Below, piece after piece: positions 26,143 through 35,669 of a DNA stretch of 58,002 bases (its first letter is position 1; every line of letters begins with the position of its first letter). A model generated the notes under the pieces. The model saw only the letters and a list, made by a program, of their open reading frames with translations, had not been told where the DNA came from and did not search any database. Origin of the DNA: Sphingomonas sp. TZW2008 (GTDB lineage: Bacteria; Pseudomonadota; Alphaproteobacteria; Sphingomonadales; Sphingomonadaceae); assembly GCF_002117915.1 (NCBI RefSeq), contig NZ_BDJB01000016.1, positions 1 through 58,002 of the forward strand. Direction: 5' to 3'. Both the position numbers and the translations under genes were made by a program.

Positions 26143-27143
26143 TGACCGAGTGCACTGGTGAGCCAATCCCTCATTCTCCTGTCCTCGGCGCGGCAACCAC
26201 CGATGTGGTGATCGTCAATTGGAACGCGGGCGATCTGTTGCGGCGCTGTGTGGAATCGGTGCGCGATCACCAGGCGGAACATGTCGGCAAGGTAGTCATC
26301 GTCGACAATGGATCGGTTGACGGATCGGATCGGCTGGAGGTCGCCGGAGTGCCGCTGGAGATCGTGCGCACAGGTACCAATCTGGGGTTCGGGGCGGCGT
26401 GCAACATCGGCGCGGAACGCGGACAAGCGCCGTATATCCTTTTTCTCAATCCCGATGCTGCGCTGTTGCCGGAAACCTTGTCGACGGCCATCGGCTTCAT
26501 GGAGCAGCCCGAGAACGCCACGGTTGGCGTCTGCGGCATCAAGCTGATCGAAGATGACGGGACGGTGCAGCGGCACTGCGCGCACTTCCCGACGCCCGGC
26601 ATGTTTCTGGCAGCAGCGTCCGGATTAACGGCATTGCTGCCTTCGCGTGTCACCACGTTACACGCGACCGACTTCGACCATCTTTCCAGTCGGCCGGTCG
26701 ACCATGTCATCGGTGCTTTTTACCTCATTCGACGTGATCTGTTTGAACAGCTTTGCGGGTTCGACGAGCGATTCTTCGTCTATCTGGAGGATCTCGATCT
26801 TTCCGCCCGGGTCCATGCGGCGGGGTACAGCATTTATTACCTGGCTGAGGCGGTAGGAATGCACCGCGGCGGTGGGACGTCGGACCAGGTGAAGCCGCAG
26901 CGATTGGCCTATGTGCTCGAAAGCCGCATCGCTTACGCTTTCAAGCATTTCGGCGGAGCATCGGCAGCAGCAGTGGCAGCGGCAACGCTGTTTGGTGAGC
27001 CGGTACCGCGGCTAGCACGCGCCGCAGCACATCGCTCGGCAAACGAAGCGCGCGATACGCTGCATGGTTTTGCGCTGCTTTGGCGCCGTACGGCAAAGCG
27101 GATGTTGCGGCGTGCCTCGGCACCTGGGAAGCCAGCTGCGTGA
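26142..27143 (+). CDS. Glycosyltransferase family 2, rhamnosyltransferase-like
   Basis: A 333-residue GT-A enzyme; the start is ATG 26142 in a TGATG overlap (GTG 26139 is also possible). VVIVNWNAGDLLRRCVESVR (from about residue 18), IVDNGSVDGSD, NLGFGAACNIGAERG and the metal-binding ILFLNPDAALLP are all present, in the pattern of the WbbL rhamnosyltransferase group. The acceptor-site GFDERFFVYLEDLDLSAR follows near residue 205. With dTDP-rhamnose made next door, rhamnosyl transfer is the most economical guess. The last 80 residues are basic and may lie against the membrane. Confidence 0.9.
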   Translation: MTECTGEPIPHSPVLGAATTDVVIVNWNAGDLLRRCVESVRDHQAEHVGKVVIVDNGSVDGSDRLEVAGVPLEIVRTGTNLGFGAACNIGAERGQAPYILFLNPDAALLPETLSTAIGFMEQPENATVGVCGIKLIEDDGTVQRHCAHFPTPGMFLAAASGLTALLPSRVTTLHATDFDHLSSRPVDHVIGAFYLIRRDLFEQLCGFDERFFVYLEDLDLSARVHAAGYSIYYLAEAVGMHRGGGTSDQVKPQRLAYVLESRIAYAFKHFGGASAAAVAAATLFGEPVPRLARAAAHRSANEARDTLHGFALLWRRTAKRMLRRASAPGKPAA

Positions 27144-28186
27144 TCGCTGCGCCCTCCTTAACTGAACCTGCGCCCGTCGATCAGAGCGAAGCGATCAATA
27201 TCGACGAACGGGTCAGCACGCGACCGCTTGCCGACGGCATCATGGTCGTGGTGTGGGCGCTGCTGGCGCTCGCGGCCGGCCGGCTGCAATTTGGCTACAG
27301 CAGCGATTATGTAGAGTACCTGCTCTACTACGAGTCCATTCCCTACACGCTCTCGTTCACCGATACTCGATTCGAGCCGGGTTTTCACTTTCTGGCATGG
27401 ATATATCGCAATTGGTTAGGTGTCAGTCTGGGTGTGCTAGTTTCCAGTATTGCTGCGTTCTCCCTAGCCGTTAAGTTTCTGTTGTTCCGTAAGTATCTCA
27501 GTCACCCGCTTTTAGCAGTTATACTGTACGTTGTGCTGTTCTATCCCATTCACGAATATACCCAATATCGCGCTGCCGCATCGTTATCTATGGGCTATTG
27601 GGCAATCCATCTGCTGCTCGCTCGACGTTACGCATGGGCAGGATTATTATTCGTACTGGCATTCTGCTTCCATTATTCCAGCATTCTTCTGGCACTGGTC
27701 GGCATTGGCGGGCTGGTCTTCCGCGATCGACGTATCGTGCCGATCCTCCTTGGCGTCCTGCTGGCCGGCGCCACTGTCCTGGATCGTTTTCGCTTTCTGC
27801 TTCAGGATATACTCGGGCAACTCAATCCGCTGAGCGCCTCGTATCTTGATAACAAAGCGAAGATTGAAGGCGTCAGCCTGTTGTCGTTCAACAACCTGCT
27901 GCTGATCGCCGCCTTGGGCTGCTATTTCGTGGCCGGCTATCAGTCGCGCAGCCGGTATCATGCGCTGTTCCTGACGCTGACGCTGGCGAGCCTTCTGCCG
28001 ATCGCTCTCCTACCGGATGCCCCGGTGATCGCGCAGCGCAGCAAGGAAGTACTGTTCATTGCCGTGATCTTCCTGGCATGTCGTAGCCGGCTGGAATGGC
28101 GTGATCTGCCGGGCTTCGGCTTTGTTGCGCTGATGACGGCATTGCTCGGTTATCTCTGGGTCGCTGGCGGTATCATCTTTGCATGA
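27140..28186 (+). CDS. EpsG-like polysaccharide polymerase (Wzy candidate)
   Basis: A 348-residue polytopic membrane protein with about ten hydrophobic helices. I chose GTG 27140, which overlaps the previous stop; an upstream start (27080) would overlap that gene by 60 bases. RFEPGFHFLAWIYRN near residue 77 and FYPIHEYTQYRAAASLSMGY near 135 match the EpsG family, proteins found in the polymerase position of exopolysaccharide loci. It would join repeat units in the periplasm. A second candidate for this job is the ligase-family protein at 37148. Local GC is clearly lower here (for example 27400-27700) than in the rml genes. Confidence 0.78.
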   Translation: MIAAPSLTEPAPVDQSEAINIDERVSTRPLADGIMVVVWALLALAAGRLQFGYSSDYVEYLLYYESIPYTLSFTDTRFEPGFHFLAWIYRNWLGVSLGVLVSSIAAFSLAVKFLLFRKYLSHPLLAVILYVVLFYPIHEYTQYRAAASLSMGYWAIHLLLARRYAWAGLLFVLAFCFHYSSILLALVGIGGLVFRDRRIVPILLGVLLAGATVLDRFRFLLQDILGQLNPLSASYLDNKAKIEGVSLLSFNNLLLIAALGCYFVAGYQSRSRYHALFLTLTLASLLPIALLPDAPVIAQRSKEVLFIAVIFLACRSRLEWRDLPGFGFVALMTALLGYLWVAGGIIFA

Positions 28187-29295
28187 CGTCCATCCCTGAG
28201 CCCGCTGCTGCCGGCCGGTCGCCCATGCGGGTGCTGGCGCTTGCCAAATACGGCACACGTGCGGCGAGCACGCGCCAGCGGATGCTGCAATACGCACCCT
28301 TCCTGGCGCGTCATGGCGTTGACCTGGACCTGCGACCTTTGCTGGACAACGACTATCTCGACGCGCTGATGAACGGCCGGGCAAAGTCGCGCACCGGCGT
28401 TGCGCGATCCTATATCCGACGCCTGGGCGATCTGCGCACGGTCGGCCACTATGATGCCGTTTGGGTGCAATACGACCTGTTCCCGTATCTGCCGCTGCTG
28501 GACGGGTTGTTGCCCGCCTTATCGCGCACGCCGGTCGTGTACGATCTCGATGACGCGGTTTTCCACATGTACGATGCGCATCGCTCAGCCATCGTCCGGC
28601 GTCTGCTTGGCGACAAGCTGAAGCCATTGATGCGGCGTGCGGCCATCTGCCTGTGCGGGAATGCCTATCTGCAGGCTTATGTCACGGCCGCGGGCGGGCG
28701 GGGCATCGTGGTGCCGACCGTAGTCGATACCGACCATTTTCGCCCAGCCACCACGCGGCCGAGCAACCAGCCATTCACCGTTGGCTGGATCGGCTCGCCA
28801 TCCACGTGGCGCTATGTCGAGCCGCTTCTGTCAACGCTGCTTCCGGCCTTGGCGCGGATGGATGCGCGCTTTCTGGTCGTTGGCGCCGGTGTTGCGGCGC
28901 GAGGGATCGCCGGGGTCGACGCCGTGGACTGGACGCAGGAAGGCGAGGTACCGGCAATCAAATCAATGGATGTGGGACTTATGCCCGTGCCAGATGATCG
29001 TTGGGAACGTGGCAAGTGTGGCTACAAGCTCATTCAATATATGGCCTGTGGCCTGCCGGTGATAGCGTCTCCGGTCGGCGTTAATGCGACTCTGGTGACC
29101 CCTGACGAGGGCTTTGCCGCACGCAATGCAGCGGATTGGATCGCCGCGATTGAAAAGCTGTCGCGCGATCCGGGCATGCGCGCGTATATGGGGGCAAATG
29201 GCCGAGCTAAGGTTGTAGCGCATTATTCGCTCGCGTCGCAGGAACCGGTGGTCCTAAACGCTTTGCGTGCCGCGGCAGAAGGAGCGGCACGATGA
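28183..29295 (+). CDS. Glycosyltransferase family 4 (second)
   Basis: A 370-residue GT-B enzyme; ATG 28183 overlaps the previous stop. The N-terminal domain starts at MRVLALAKYGTRAASTRQRM (from residue 15), a pattern seen in glycosyltransferases that act late in a repeat unit. The donor domain has FTVGWIGSPSTWRYVEPLLS (near 199), AIKSMDVGLMPVPDDRWERG (near 257) and KCGYKLIQYMACGLPVIASP (near 278). The Lys/Gly-rich KCGYK loop in place of the common Glu motif is typical for this subgroup. Cytoplasmic and membrane-associated; sugar not known. Coupled to the beta-helix gene by an ATGA overlap. Confidence 0.88.
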   Translation: MTSIPEPAAAGRSPMRVLALAKYGTRAASTRQRMLQYAPFLARHGVDLDLRPLLDNDYLDALMNGRAKSRTGVARSYIRRLGDLRTVGHYDAVWVQYDLFPYLPLLDGLLPALSRTPVVYDLDDAVFHMYDAHRSAIVRRLLGDKLKPLMRRAAICLCGNAYLQAYVTAAGGRGIVVPTVVDTDHFRPATTRPSNQPFTVGWIGSPSTWRYVEPLLSTLLPALARMDARFLVVGAGVAARGIAGVDAVDWTQEGEVPAIKSMDVGLMPVPDDRWERGKCGYKLIQYMACGLPVIASPVGVNATLVTPDEGFAARNAADWIAAIEKLSRDPGMRAYMGANGRAKVVAHYSLASQEPVVLNALRAAAEGAAR

Positions 29296-30692
29296 TCAGC
29301 GCGGAGCGATATTGGACCCGGCGCGGGGTCGTGGCTGGTCTGGCCGCCATTGGCGGGATCATGCCAGCGGTGGGCGCGTGCAGCACGCCTGCCGGAAGTG
29401 TTGCCGTGCCAGATTTCCGCGTATCGGCTGATCGGGACGACACGGCCGCTGCACAACGCGCCATTGCAACCGGCCGTCCCGTGCACTTTCCGGCGGGCCA
29501 GGGATCGGATCGGGATGGGGCGTATCTGCTGCGGGAACTGGCGCTTCGCTCGGGCACGCGCCTGTCCGGGGATGGGGCCACATCGGTGCTGCGGGCGGCC
29601 GACGCACGAACCCGTACCGCTATCGTGGCAATGAGCGATACCGCGCAGCAGACACTCACCGATATCACGATCCAAGATCTGCGGGTTGAAGGCCGGGTCA
29701 AGGAAACCGGCTTTGTTGAACATTGGAATCTCATCTGGTTGTCGGGTGTCGCGGGCGTGCGCATCGACCGGGTCGAGATTGCCGGTTTCACCAGTGACGG
29801 GCTGTTTCTCGGCGCCGAGAAACAGCGGGTGACACGCGAGCCGCGCATCATCCGTGACGTGATCGTAAGCGATTGCTTGTTTGACGGCGTGAATAACAAC
29901 AATCGCAACGCCATTTCTGTGACAGGCGGCAGCGACATCACGATCCAGCGCTGCCGTTTCCGCCGCTGCACCCGGCCGAACATGCCGGGGCCGATCGATT
30001 TCGAACCCGAGCCTTACCGCTTCTATCGGCTTGAGCGATTGCGCGTACTCGATTGCGACTTCCAGGATTGTGGCGGCAATTACGGGCAGGTTGCCATCAT
30101 GGTACCCGACGTGGTCGCGCCGCCACGTGACATCCTGATCGCCGGTAACCGGTTTCGCGGCTATCGCGGCACAGGCGGTGATGTGACGGTATCGATCAAT
30201 CGCCAGCCTGATGCCGCCATGCCGTCCATGCGATGCGTCATTGAACGCAATATCGGCGAGGGCGGCTATGGCGGCTTTCACATCTTTTCGGGCAAGGGCG
30301 TCACGCTCCGCAACAACAGCTGGACCGGCTACAGCAGCCGCAGCTTTCTAGGTTTCGCCATGCCGTCAGGCGGCGTGATGGATGCCAGTGTGGCGGATCG
30401 GTTTAGCGGATGCGGGTGGCGCGAGGGTGTCGCGCTGGCGATCTACAAGGGGGACAATATTCGTGTGGAGGGCAGCAGCTTCACGCGCAGCGGCAACGGC
30501 CGTCCCGGCTCCGCCCCGATCTTTCTTGGACCCGGCCGGATCCGACGTCTGGCACTGGTTGGCAACGACCTGCGCAACAACGAAACGGCACGCGGACTGG
30601 TGACGGTGGAACGTGGCACCGATTATCTCGCTGCCACGACGCAGATCACCGACAATCTTCTTTCATCGGGCCAGAGGCTACCGCAGTTTTAG
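29292..30692 (+). CDS. Secreted right-handed beta-helix lipoprotein, lyase or hydrolase candidate
   Basis: A 466-residue protein. The N-terminus YWTRRGVVAGLAAIGGIMPA, then VGAC, has a twin-Arg pair followed by a hydrophobic stretch and a lipobox-like GAC, so export by Tat and lipid anchoring are likely. From about residue 60 the sequence reads as repeated short beta-coils (TDITIQDLRVEG, VRIDRVEIAGFTSDGLFLGA, IRDVIVSDCLFDGVNNNNRN, ITIQRCRFRRC) ending near 455, the pectate-lyase-type parallel beta-helix. In exopolysaccharide loci such proteins cut, edit or bind the polymer. No catalytic residues can be named. It ends the rightward operon, facing the leftward RTX gene. Confidence 0.8.
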   Translation: MISAERYWTRRGVVAGLAAIGGIMPAVGACSTPAGSVAVPDFRVSADRDDTAAAQRAIATGRPVHFPAGQGSDRDGAYLLRELALRSGTRLSGDGATSVLRAADARTRTAIVAMSDTAQQTLTDITIQDLRVEGRVKETGFVEHWNLIWLSGVAGVRIDRVEIAGFTSDGLFLGAEKQRVTREPRIIRDVIVSDCLFDGVNNNNRNAISVTGGSDITIQRCRFRRCTRPNMPGPIDFEPEPYRFYRLERLRVLDCDFQDCGGNYGQVAIMVPDVVAPPRDILIAGNRFRGYRGTGGDVTVSINRQPDAAMPSMRCVIERNIGEGGYGGFHIFSGKGVTLRNNSWTGYSSRSFLGFAMPSGGVMDASVADRFSGCGWREGVALAIYKGDNIRVEGSSFTRSGNGRPGSAPIFLGPGRIRRLALVGNDLRNNETARGLVTVERGTDYLAATTQITDNLLSSGQRLPQF

Positions 30693-30827
30693 AATTCTTG
30701 CCGTGTCTGAAAGGTCTTTGGATTTTATCCGGGCTTCTGCCAGCTTGTATCCGCGCGGGCACCTGCTGCTAAACCAGCAGATCGGAACCAGTGTGCCAGG
30801 CGCCGATCATATCACCCGGCGCGATCG

Positions 30828-33125
30828 CTAGTTCGCCTCCCGCCAGCTCGTAACCGCTGCTGCCATCAGCAGCGGTAGCAAAGGCGCCATTGGAAACGCC
30901 GGTGAGCGTCCTTCGGAATAGCCCCATCGGATGTAGTGGCCTGCAAGTGCTTCCTCATCCGTTCCATATGCCGCCTGCACGTCGGGATTAGCAGTCGCAT
31001 AAGCGAGCGCGTCGAACGTCACGCTACGCTGCTCGGCTGCGCCCCATTGCACATAATGGCGTGTCGCCGCGGCAGTGTCGGTACCGAACACCTGGATAAG
31101 ATCCGCGTAGGAAGCGGTGTATTGCAGAGCGGTGAAACCGCTGGTCGCCAGACCTTGGTCTGCTCCGATCGTGATATAATGCGCCGCTGCAGAATCGGTG
31201 GTTGCGCCAACGGCTTGCAACACCATCGGGTTGACCGCGAGATAGCCGTAGGCGTCGAACGTCGCCTGCCGGCCCTCTGCTGCACCCCAGCGGATGAAGT
31301 GCCCGGCAGCGGCTGTTTCGTCCATTCCAAAAGCCATCCGTAGATCGGCATAGCTTGCCACATAGGCGAGCGCGTCGAAGCGGGTGACGCGACCTTCGTT
31401 CGCTCCTGTGATGATGTAATGCCGGGTAGCGGCACTCTCGTCCGTTCCGAACGCTGCGCGCAGGTCGGCAAAGCTCGCTACATATTCCAGCGGGTTGAAC
31501 ACGATGCTGCGTCCCTCGCCGATGCCGGACGCCACGAAATGAGCGGTTCCTTTGGCGGAATCCGTGCCAAAGGCCTGCCGCAGATCGGCGTAGCTTGCGA
31601 TATAGCTGAGCCCGTCAAAGGCGGAAGCGCTCGACATCACCTCTGACCAAGCGATGGTGTTCGCGCTGCCGAAGCGGACCTGTTCGACGCCGGTTACCTG
31701 TATGGTGTCGTATCCATGAACGAGGACGATCGTGTCCTCGAACTGGGCAACACTGTAGGAATTTAGGAGGCCGTCCAGCTCGAGAATGTCGATACCCGCG
31801 CCACCATCAACCATGTCTCGCCCACCACCGCTGCGCATACGATCGTCGCCTGCGCCGCCATCGAACCGATCCGAGGCGCGGCTGCCCAGCAGTGTGTCGT
31901 TACCCGCGCAACCGAACACGGTTCCATTAGCCGCACCCGAAGCCGCATAGGTGTCGTCACCATTTCCGAGCCGCGCGTCGCCCAGCACTAGGCCATCGTT
32001 GACGACGTACAGCCGGTAATCGGAAACAACGTCTGAATGGTCGCCCGGACCGGTGATCGCGCCAACTACGCTGCCAGCGCTAAGGCGTGCTTCTCCGCTG
32101 AAAGCAGCAATAACGGTTTGTACCGCCACCAGATCAAAGTCGAAAAAGGCGTCTGGTGACAACCATATCGTCGTGGCGTCGGACGTGCCACGAAGCGCAA
32201 CATCTGCGCTATTCGATTGCACCTGGATGGATTCAAAGCCACGGAACTGCGTCAGGTCTACGGTAAGTGACGTATCCCTGCTGTTCACAAAGGTGAGCTG
32301 ATCGGCGCCAGCGCCCGCGTCAACGATTCCGCCAAATTGCGGTGCGCCGGCATCATCGCCGTAATCCACCGTGACGAAGTCCGCTCCGGCACCCAGATCG
32401 ATGTCGGCCCCGATCCGCACGTTACCGGAAAGCCGCAACTCCTCCTGGCTTTCCGATCCGGTGATGCTGTGTAGCGACGAACTGCCGCGTAGCGCCAGAG
32501 ACGCGCGTAATTCCAGATCCACGTCGGGATTGGCGGAGAATGCAAATTCGTAGAAACCGCCCGGCGCCAGATTGATCGTATCAAGGCCCGACACGCCATT
32601 GAGATAGGCCAGGGTGCTGGAAACGTTCAAAACCTCGAAGTCGCGCAGGATAGGGCTGAGTTTCAGACCATAACCAGAAAGGTTCAGGGTATCTGTTCCG
32701 GCGCCGCCATCGAGGCGAAGCGAAAGGTTGTACATATCGATGTACCGGTCGTCCGCCACGAAATCGAAGCGGTCGTTACCATCGCCTAAGTACACATTCG
32801 CACTGGATCGACGCTCGATATAAACATCATCGCCACCACCAAGCTCGACGCGGCCACGGATCCGGCCATCGTTGATGATCGTGTCCGCATGATCGGAGCC
32901 GACAATGGTGGAGCGGAAGAAGTCTGATCCGACGTTGCCGTCGCCTTCGTTGATGAAGGTGCCGCCAAATCCCGAAAGCTGGACAACGGTGCCGGTATCG
33001 TTTCCGTCCAGAAAGCCGGAATTGCGAAGGGTGACATGGTCACCGGTGATCAGAACAGCAGGATTGCCCGTAATGTCGGCATCATTGCGAACGTCCACAT
33101 CGCTTTGCGAATATACGAACGTCAT
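30828..33125 (-). CDS. RTX-like calcium-binding secreted protein with six 40-residue repeats
   Basis: A 765-residue protein; ATG 33125 has AGGAA upstream. No signal peptide, as expected for type I secretion. The N-terminal 440 residues alternate short beta-stretches, Asn/Asp-Gly turns and YLGDGNDRFDF-like calcium motifs. GCAGNDTLLGSRASDRFDGG, then AGDDRMRSGGGRDMVDGGAG, near 415-455, are RTX nonapeptides. Six repeats of about 40 residues follow (YVASYADLRxAFGTDxxAAx, then HYxxxGxxEGR), at about 500-745. The end is unusual: PMAPLLPLLMAAAVTSWREA, a hydrophobic tail that may be the secretion signal or a membrane anchor. No ABC exporter is encoded in the window. It shares the repeats and the VEQVRF...AW module with the 33258-35669 product. 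Likely a surface or matrix protein tied to the exopolysaccharide. Confidence 0.82.
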   Translation of the reverse strand: MTFVYSQSDVDVRNDADITGNPAVLITGDHVTLRNSGFLDGNDTGTVVQLSGFGGTFINEGDGNVGSDFFRSTIVGSDHADTIINDGRIRGRVELGGGDDVYIERRSSANVYLGDGNDRFDFVADDRYIDMYNLSLRLDGGAGTDTLNLSGYGLKLSPILRDFEVLNVSSTLAYLNGVSGLDTINLAPGGFYEFAFSANPDVDLELRASLALRGSSSLHSITGSESQEELRLSGNVRIGADIDLGAGADFVTVDYGDDAGAPQFGGIVDAGAGADQLTFVNSRDTSLTVDLTQFRGFESIQVQSNSADVALRGTSDATTIWLSPDAFFDFDLVAVQTVIAAFSGEARLSAGSVVGAITGPGDHSDVVSDYRLYVVNDGLVLGDARLGNGDDTYAASGAANGTVFGCAGNDTLLGSRASDRFDGGAGDDRMRSGGGRDMVDGGAGIDILELDGLLNSYSVAQFEDTIVLVHGYDTIQVTGVEQVRFGSANTIAWSEVMSSASAFDGLSYIASYADLRQAFGTDSAKGTAHFVASGIGEGRSIVFNPLEYVASFADLRAAFGTDESAATRHYIITGANEGRVTRFDALAYVASYADLRMAFGMDETAAAGHFIRWGAAEGRQATFDAYGYLAVNPMVLQAVGATTDSAAAHYITIGADQGLATSGFTALQYTASYADLIQVFGTDTAAATRHYVQWGAAEQRSVTFDALAYATANPDVQAAYGTDEEALAGHYIRWGYSEGRSPAFPMAPLLPLLMAAAVTSWREAN
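30890..31620 (-). repeat. Six tandem repeats coding the 40-residue ADL units (first RTX gene)
   Basis: About 120-base units code for LxYxASYADLxxAFGTD, then AAxxHYxxxGAxEGR. Two units (the fourth and sixth) have drifted to YLAVNPMVL and YATANPDVQ at the start. Boundaries are approximate. Confidence 0.8.
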
Positions 33126-33257
33126 GCTGGTTCCTGTGTGAAGCGGTAGCTTGCGGATCAACAGATGCGTGGCAGATCATCCAGGTAGATCTGAAGCATC
33201 AGCAATTCCAGCCGTGGCAGGCGCGAGATTGGAACTGCTGATGCTTTGCAGGGTGGA

Positions 33258-35669
33258 TCAGCCGAACGCGGTGTCCGCTGTCAGCGTGTATGCGCCCTGG
33301 CCCTGTCCTGACACGACCACGTAATAGGTGCCGGCGTCAGACGCGGTGAAATCGATCTCCGCCGCATTGCCCGGACCATCGGCGAAGGCCAGCAGCAGGC
33401 CGCTGGCGTCGTGAACGGCAAGCCTGCCGTCGATGCCGGCGCTGTCGAACATGAGGTCGATCTGCGCGCCTGCGTCCACGTCGAGCGTGAACCAGTCGTG
33501 ATCGCCCGCCTTTTCCAGTTGATCGCTGGTCGCGTCGTTCAGGACGTGGCTCGTTTGCTCGCGGCCGAACAGCGTATCGCCGACCCGACGTTCGCCGATA
33601 CCCCAGTTGATCCAATGCTGCAGCGCCCCGTCGGCGCCCAGTTCGGCCTGCTGAAGATCGGTGTAGCTGAGCAGATAACCCACCTCGTCAAACCCCGATG
33701 CCATGCGGCCTTCCTTGAAGCCGTCCTTGACATAATGGTTGGTCGCGGCTGCCTCGTTGTTGCCGAGAACGGCGACCAGATCGATATTGGTGGCCAGATA
33801 CTCGCGAGCATCGAAATTCGCGGTTCGGCCTTCGGCAAAGCCCCACCGCACATAATGCGTCGTCGCCGCTGTCGTGTCGGTGCCATAAGCGGAGAGCAGG
33901 TCGGAATAGGACGCCAGATAGCGCAGGCCATCAAAGGATTCGGTGCGCCCTTCGGCCCGCCCCCACTGAATGAAATGCGCCGCACCTGCATCCGCATCGG
34001 CGCCATAGGCACCGATCAGGTCACCATAAGAGGCGACATATTCCAGCCCGTTGAAGGTGGACACGCGGCCCTCGGCTGCGCCCCAGCGCAGATAATGGTT
34101 CGTGCCCGCCTGCGCATCTGCCCCCAGCGCACCCGACAGATCGGCATAGCTGGCGACATATTCGAGGGCATGAAACCGGGTGGCGCTGCGTCCTTCGGCA
34201 AAGCCGGTCTGCACAAAGTGCGCAGCGGCTGCATTGCCGTTGGTGCCAAAGGCCAGCGCCAGATCGCGGCTGCTGGCCGCATAGCGCAGGGCGTCGAAGT
34301 CCTTCGCCTGGGTGAGCGCGTCGGACCAGCTGGCCACGGTGTCGGCGAACTGGACACGCTCGACGTTCGAGACGCGGTGGGCGCCTTCCTCGCCGACCAG
34401 GAACGTCTGCCCGCCCGAGACCAGCTTGGTATAGCTCGTGCGGGTGCCCGACAGGACAATGAGGTCGTTGCCTTCGCCCCCGTCGACCACATTGTTGCCG
34501 CCACCCGGGATCAGCACGTCATCGCCGCCAAGGCCGGAAAGGCGATTTGCCGCCGCATTGCCAGTCAGCGTATTGGCCAGCGCATTACCGGTCGCGTCGA
34601 TCGCGCTTGTGCCGGTGAGGACCACATCCTCCACGTCGGCCGTCAGCGTCACGCTAACGCTGGCATAAACCGTGTCATGACCCTCGCCGGGCAGCTCGAT
34701 GACCTGATCATCGACGGAATCCACGACGTAGCGATCGTTGCCCGTCCCGCCGGTCATCCGGTCTGCGCCGGCGCCGCCATCGAGCAGATCGTTGCCCGCG
34801 CCGCCAAACAGGCGATCGTTGCCCGCCATGCCGCGCAGCGTATCATCACCATCAAGGCCGCTAAGATCGTCGCGCCCGCTGGTGCCGATCAGGGTATCGG
34901 CGTTCGCGCTGCTCACAATGTCATTGTCGCGGATCGCGATCTTCACGATCGTGCTATCCGTTCCGGTATCGAAGATCTGCCCCGACGCGGTGATGCGGAT
35001 CGCGATCGTCTCCTGCCCTTCGGCAAGAAGATCGTCGAGCACCTCCACCGATGGCAGCGCAATTTCATAGTTTCCGGCCGGCGAACGGGAGATCTGATAG
35101 CTGCCCAGATAGTTCGAGACGTTGACGTCGACGCCATTGATCGCGGTCGACTGATCGGCGACGACCGACATCGACACCGTCGTGCTGACCTGGCTCACGT
35201 CCTTCAACGTCAGCGTGATCGCCCCGCTCGCATCGCCTTCCATCAGAACCGGTGGCGCGGTGATGAAGGCTGTGGCGACTAGGCTCTGATCAACAATAGA
35301 AAAGCTCGTCTTTATACCCATAGTCTCGAGTTCGGACGCATAGTATGTTTTATAATTACCGGCCTTATCCCAGACACGCGCATAATCCACGTAATAGGTT
35401 CCGGCGCCCGACGAGGCGCTAATAAACTCGCTACTTGTAGATAGTCCATCTGAGAAGCTATCTGAGCTATCCAAAATAGTTAAGTTATTGTCGGCGCCGT
35501 ACTGGCCCTGCCAAGAACTTTTAAAACTAATGTATACGTAGTCGACACCCAACCCTTCGTCAGTCGCGCTGGCGGATACGCTGATTGTCTTGTTGCCTGT
35601 TGTCACATCCACGGAAGTTGGAAACGTCAGCGAAGTCAGAACAGGCGCAATCGTATCGGCTTCGGCCAT
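33258..35669 (-). CDS. RTX-like secreted protein with Calx-beta-like part, six ADL repeats and PPC domain
   Basis: An 803-residue protein, ATG 35669, no signal peptide. Domains in order: an N-terminal beta-domain (about 1-130, APVLTSLTFPTSVDVTTGNK); a Calx-beta-like domain (about 135-250, ending LLAEGQETIAIRITASG); RTX nonapeptides (about 258-320, LSGLDGDDTLRGMAGNDRLF, then GGAGNDLLDGGAGADRMTGG) and again near 385-410; the NVERVQFADTVASW module; six 40-residue ADL repeats (about 458-690); and a C-terminal PPC-type beta-sandwich (about 700-800, DHDWFTLDVDAGAQIDLMFD, then DAGTYYVVVSGQGQGAYTL). Secretion by a type I system is inferred. The 5' 300 bases are noticeably AT-richer than the rest, which suggests the N-terminal domain was acquired separately. 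Confidence 0.85.
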   Translation of the reverse strand: MAEADTIAPVLTSLTFPTSVDVTTGNKTISVSASATDEGLGVDYVYISFKSSWQGQYGADNNLTILDSSDSFSDGLSTSSEFISASSGAGTYYVDYARVWDKAGNYKTYYASELETMGIKTSFSIVDQSLVATAFITAPPVLMEGDASGAITLTLKDVSQVSTTVSMSVVADQSTAINGVDVNVSNYLGSYQISRSPAGNYEIALPSVEVLDDLLAEGQETIAIRITASGQIFDTGTDSTIVKIAIRDNDIVSSANADTLIGTSGRDDLSGLDGDDTLRGMAGNDRLFGGAGNDLLDGGAGADRMTGGTGNDRYVVDSVDDQVIELPGEGHDTVYASVSVTLTADVEDVVLTGTSAIDATGNALANTLTGNAAANRLSGLGGDDVLIPGGGNNVVDGGEGNDLIVLSGTRTSYTKLVSGGQTFLVGEEGAHRVSNVERVQFADTVASWSDALTQAKDFDALRYAASSRDLALAFGTNGNAAAAHFVQTGFAEGRSATRFHALEYVASYADLSGALGADAQAGTNHYLRWGAAEGRVSTFNGLEYVASYGDLIGAYGADADAGAAHFIQWGRAEGRTESFDGLRYLASYSDLLSAYGTDTTAATTHYVRWGFAEGRTANFDAREYLATNIDLVAVLGNNEAAATNHYVKDGFKEGRMASGFDEVGYLLSYTDLQQAELGADGALQHWINWGIGERRVGDTLFGREQTSHVLNDATSDQLEKAGDHDWFTLDVDAGAQIDLMFDSAGIDGRLAVHDASGLLLAFADGPGNAAEIDFTASDAGTYYVVVSGQGQGAYTLTADTAFG
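33590..34300 (-). repeat. Six tandem repeats coding the 40-residue ADL units (second RTX gene)
   Basis: Units such as LEYVASYGDLIGAYGADADA, then GAAHFIQWGRAEGR. Four are close to one another; the last (VGYLLSYTDLQQAELGADGA) is shortened and leads into the PPC domain. Boundaries are approximate. Confidence 0.8.
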
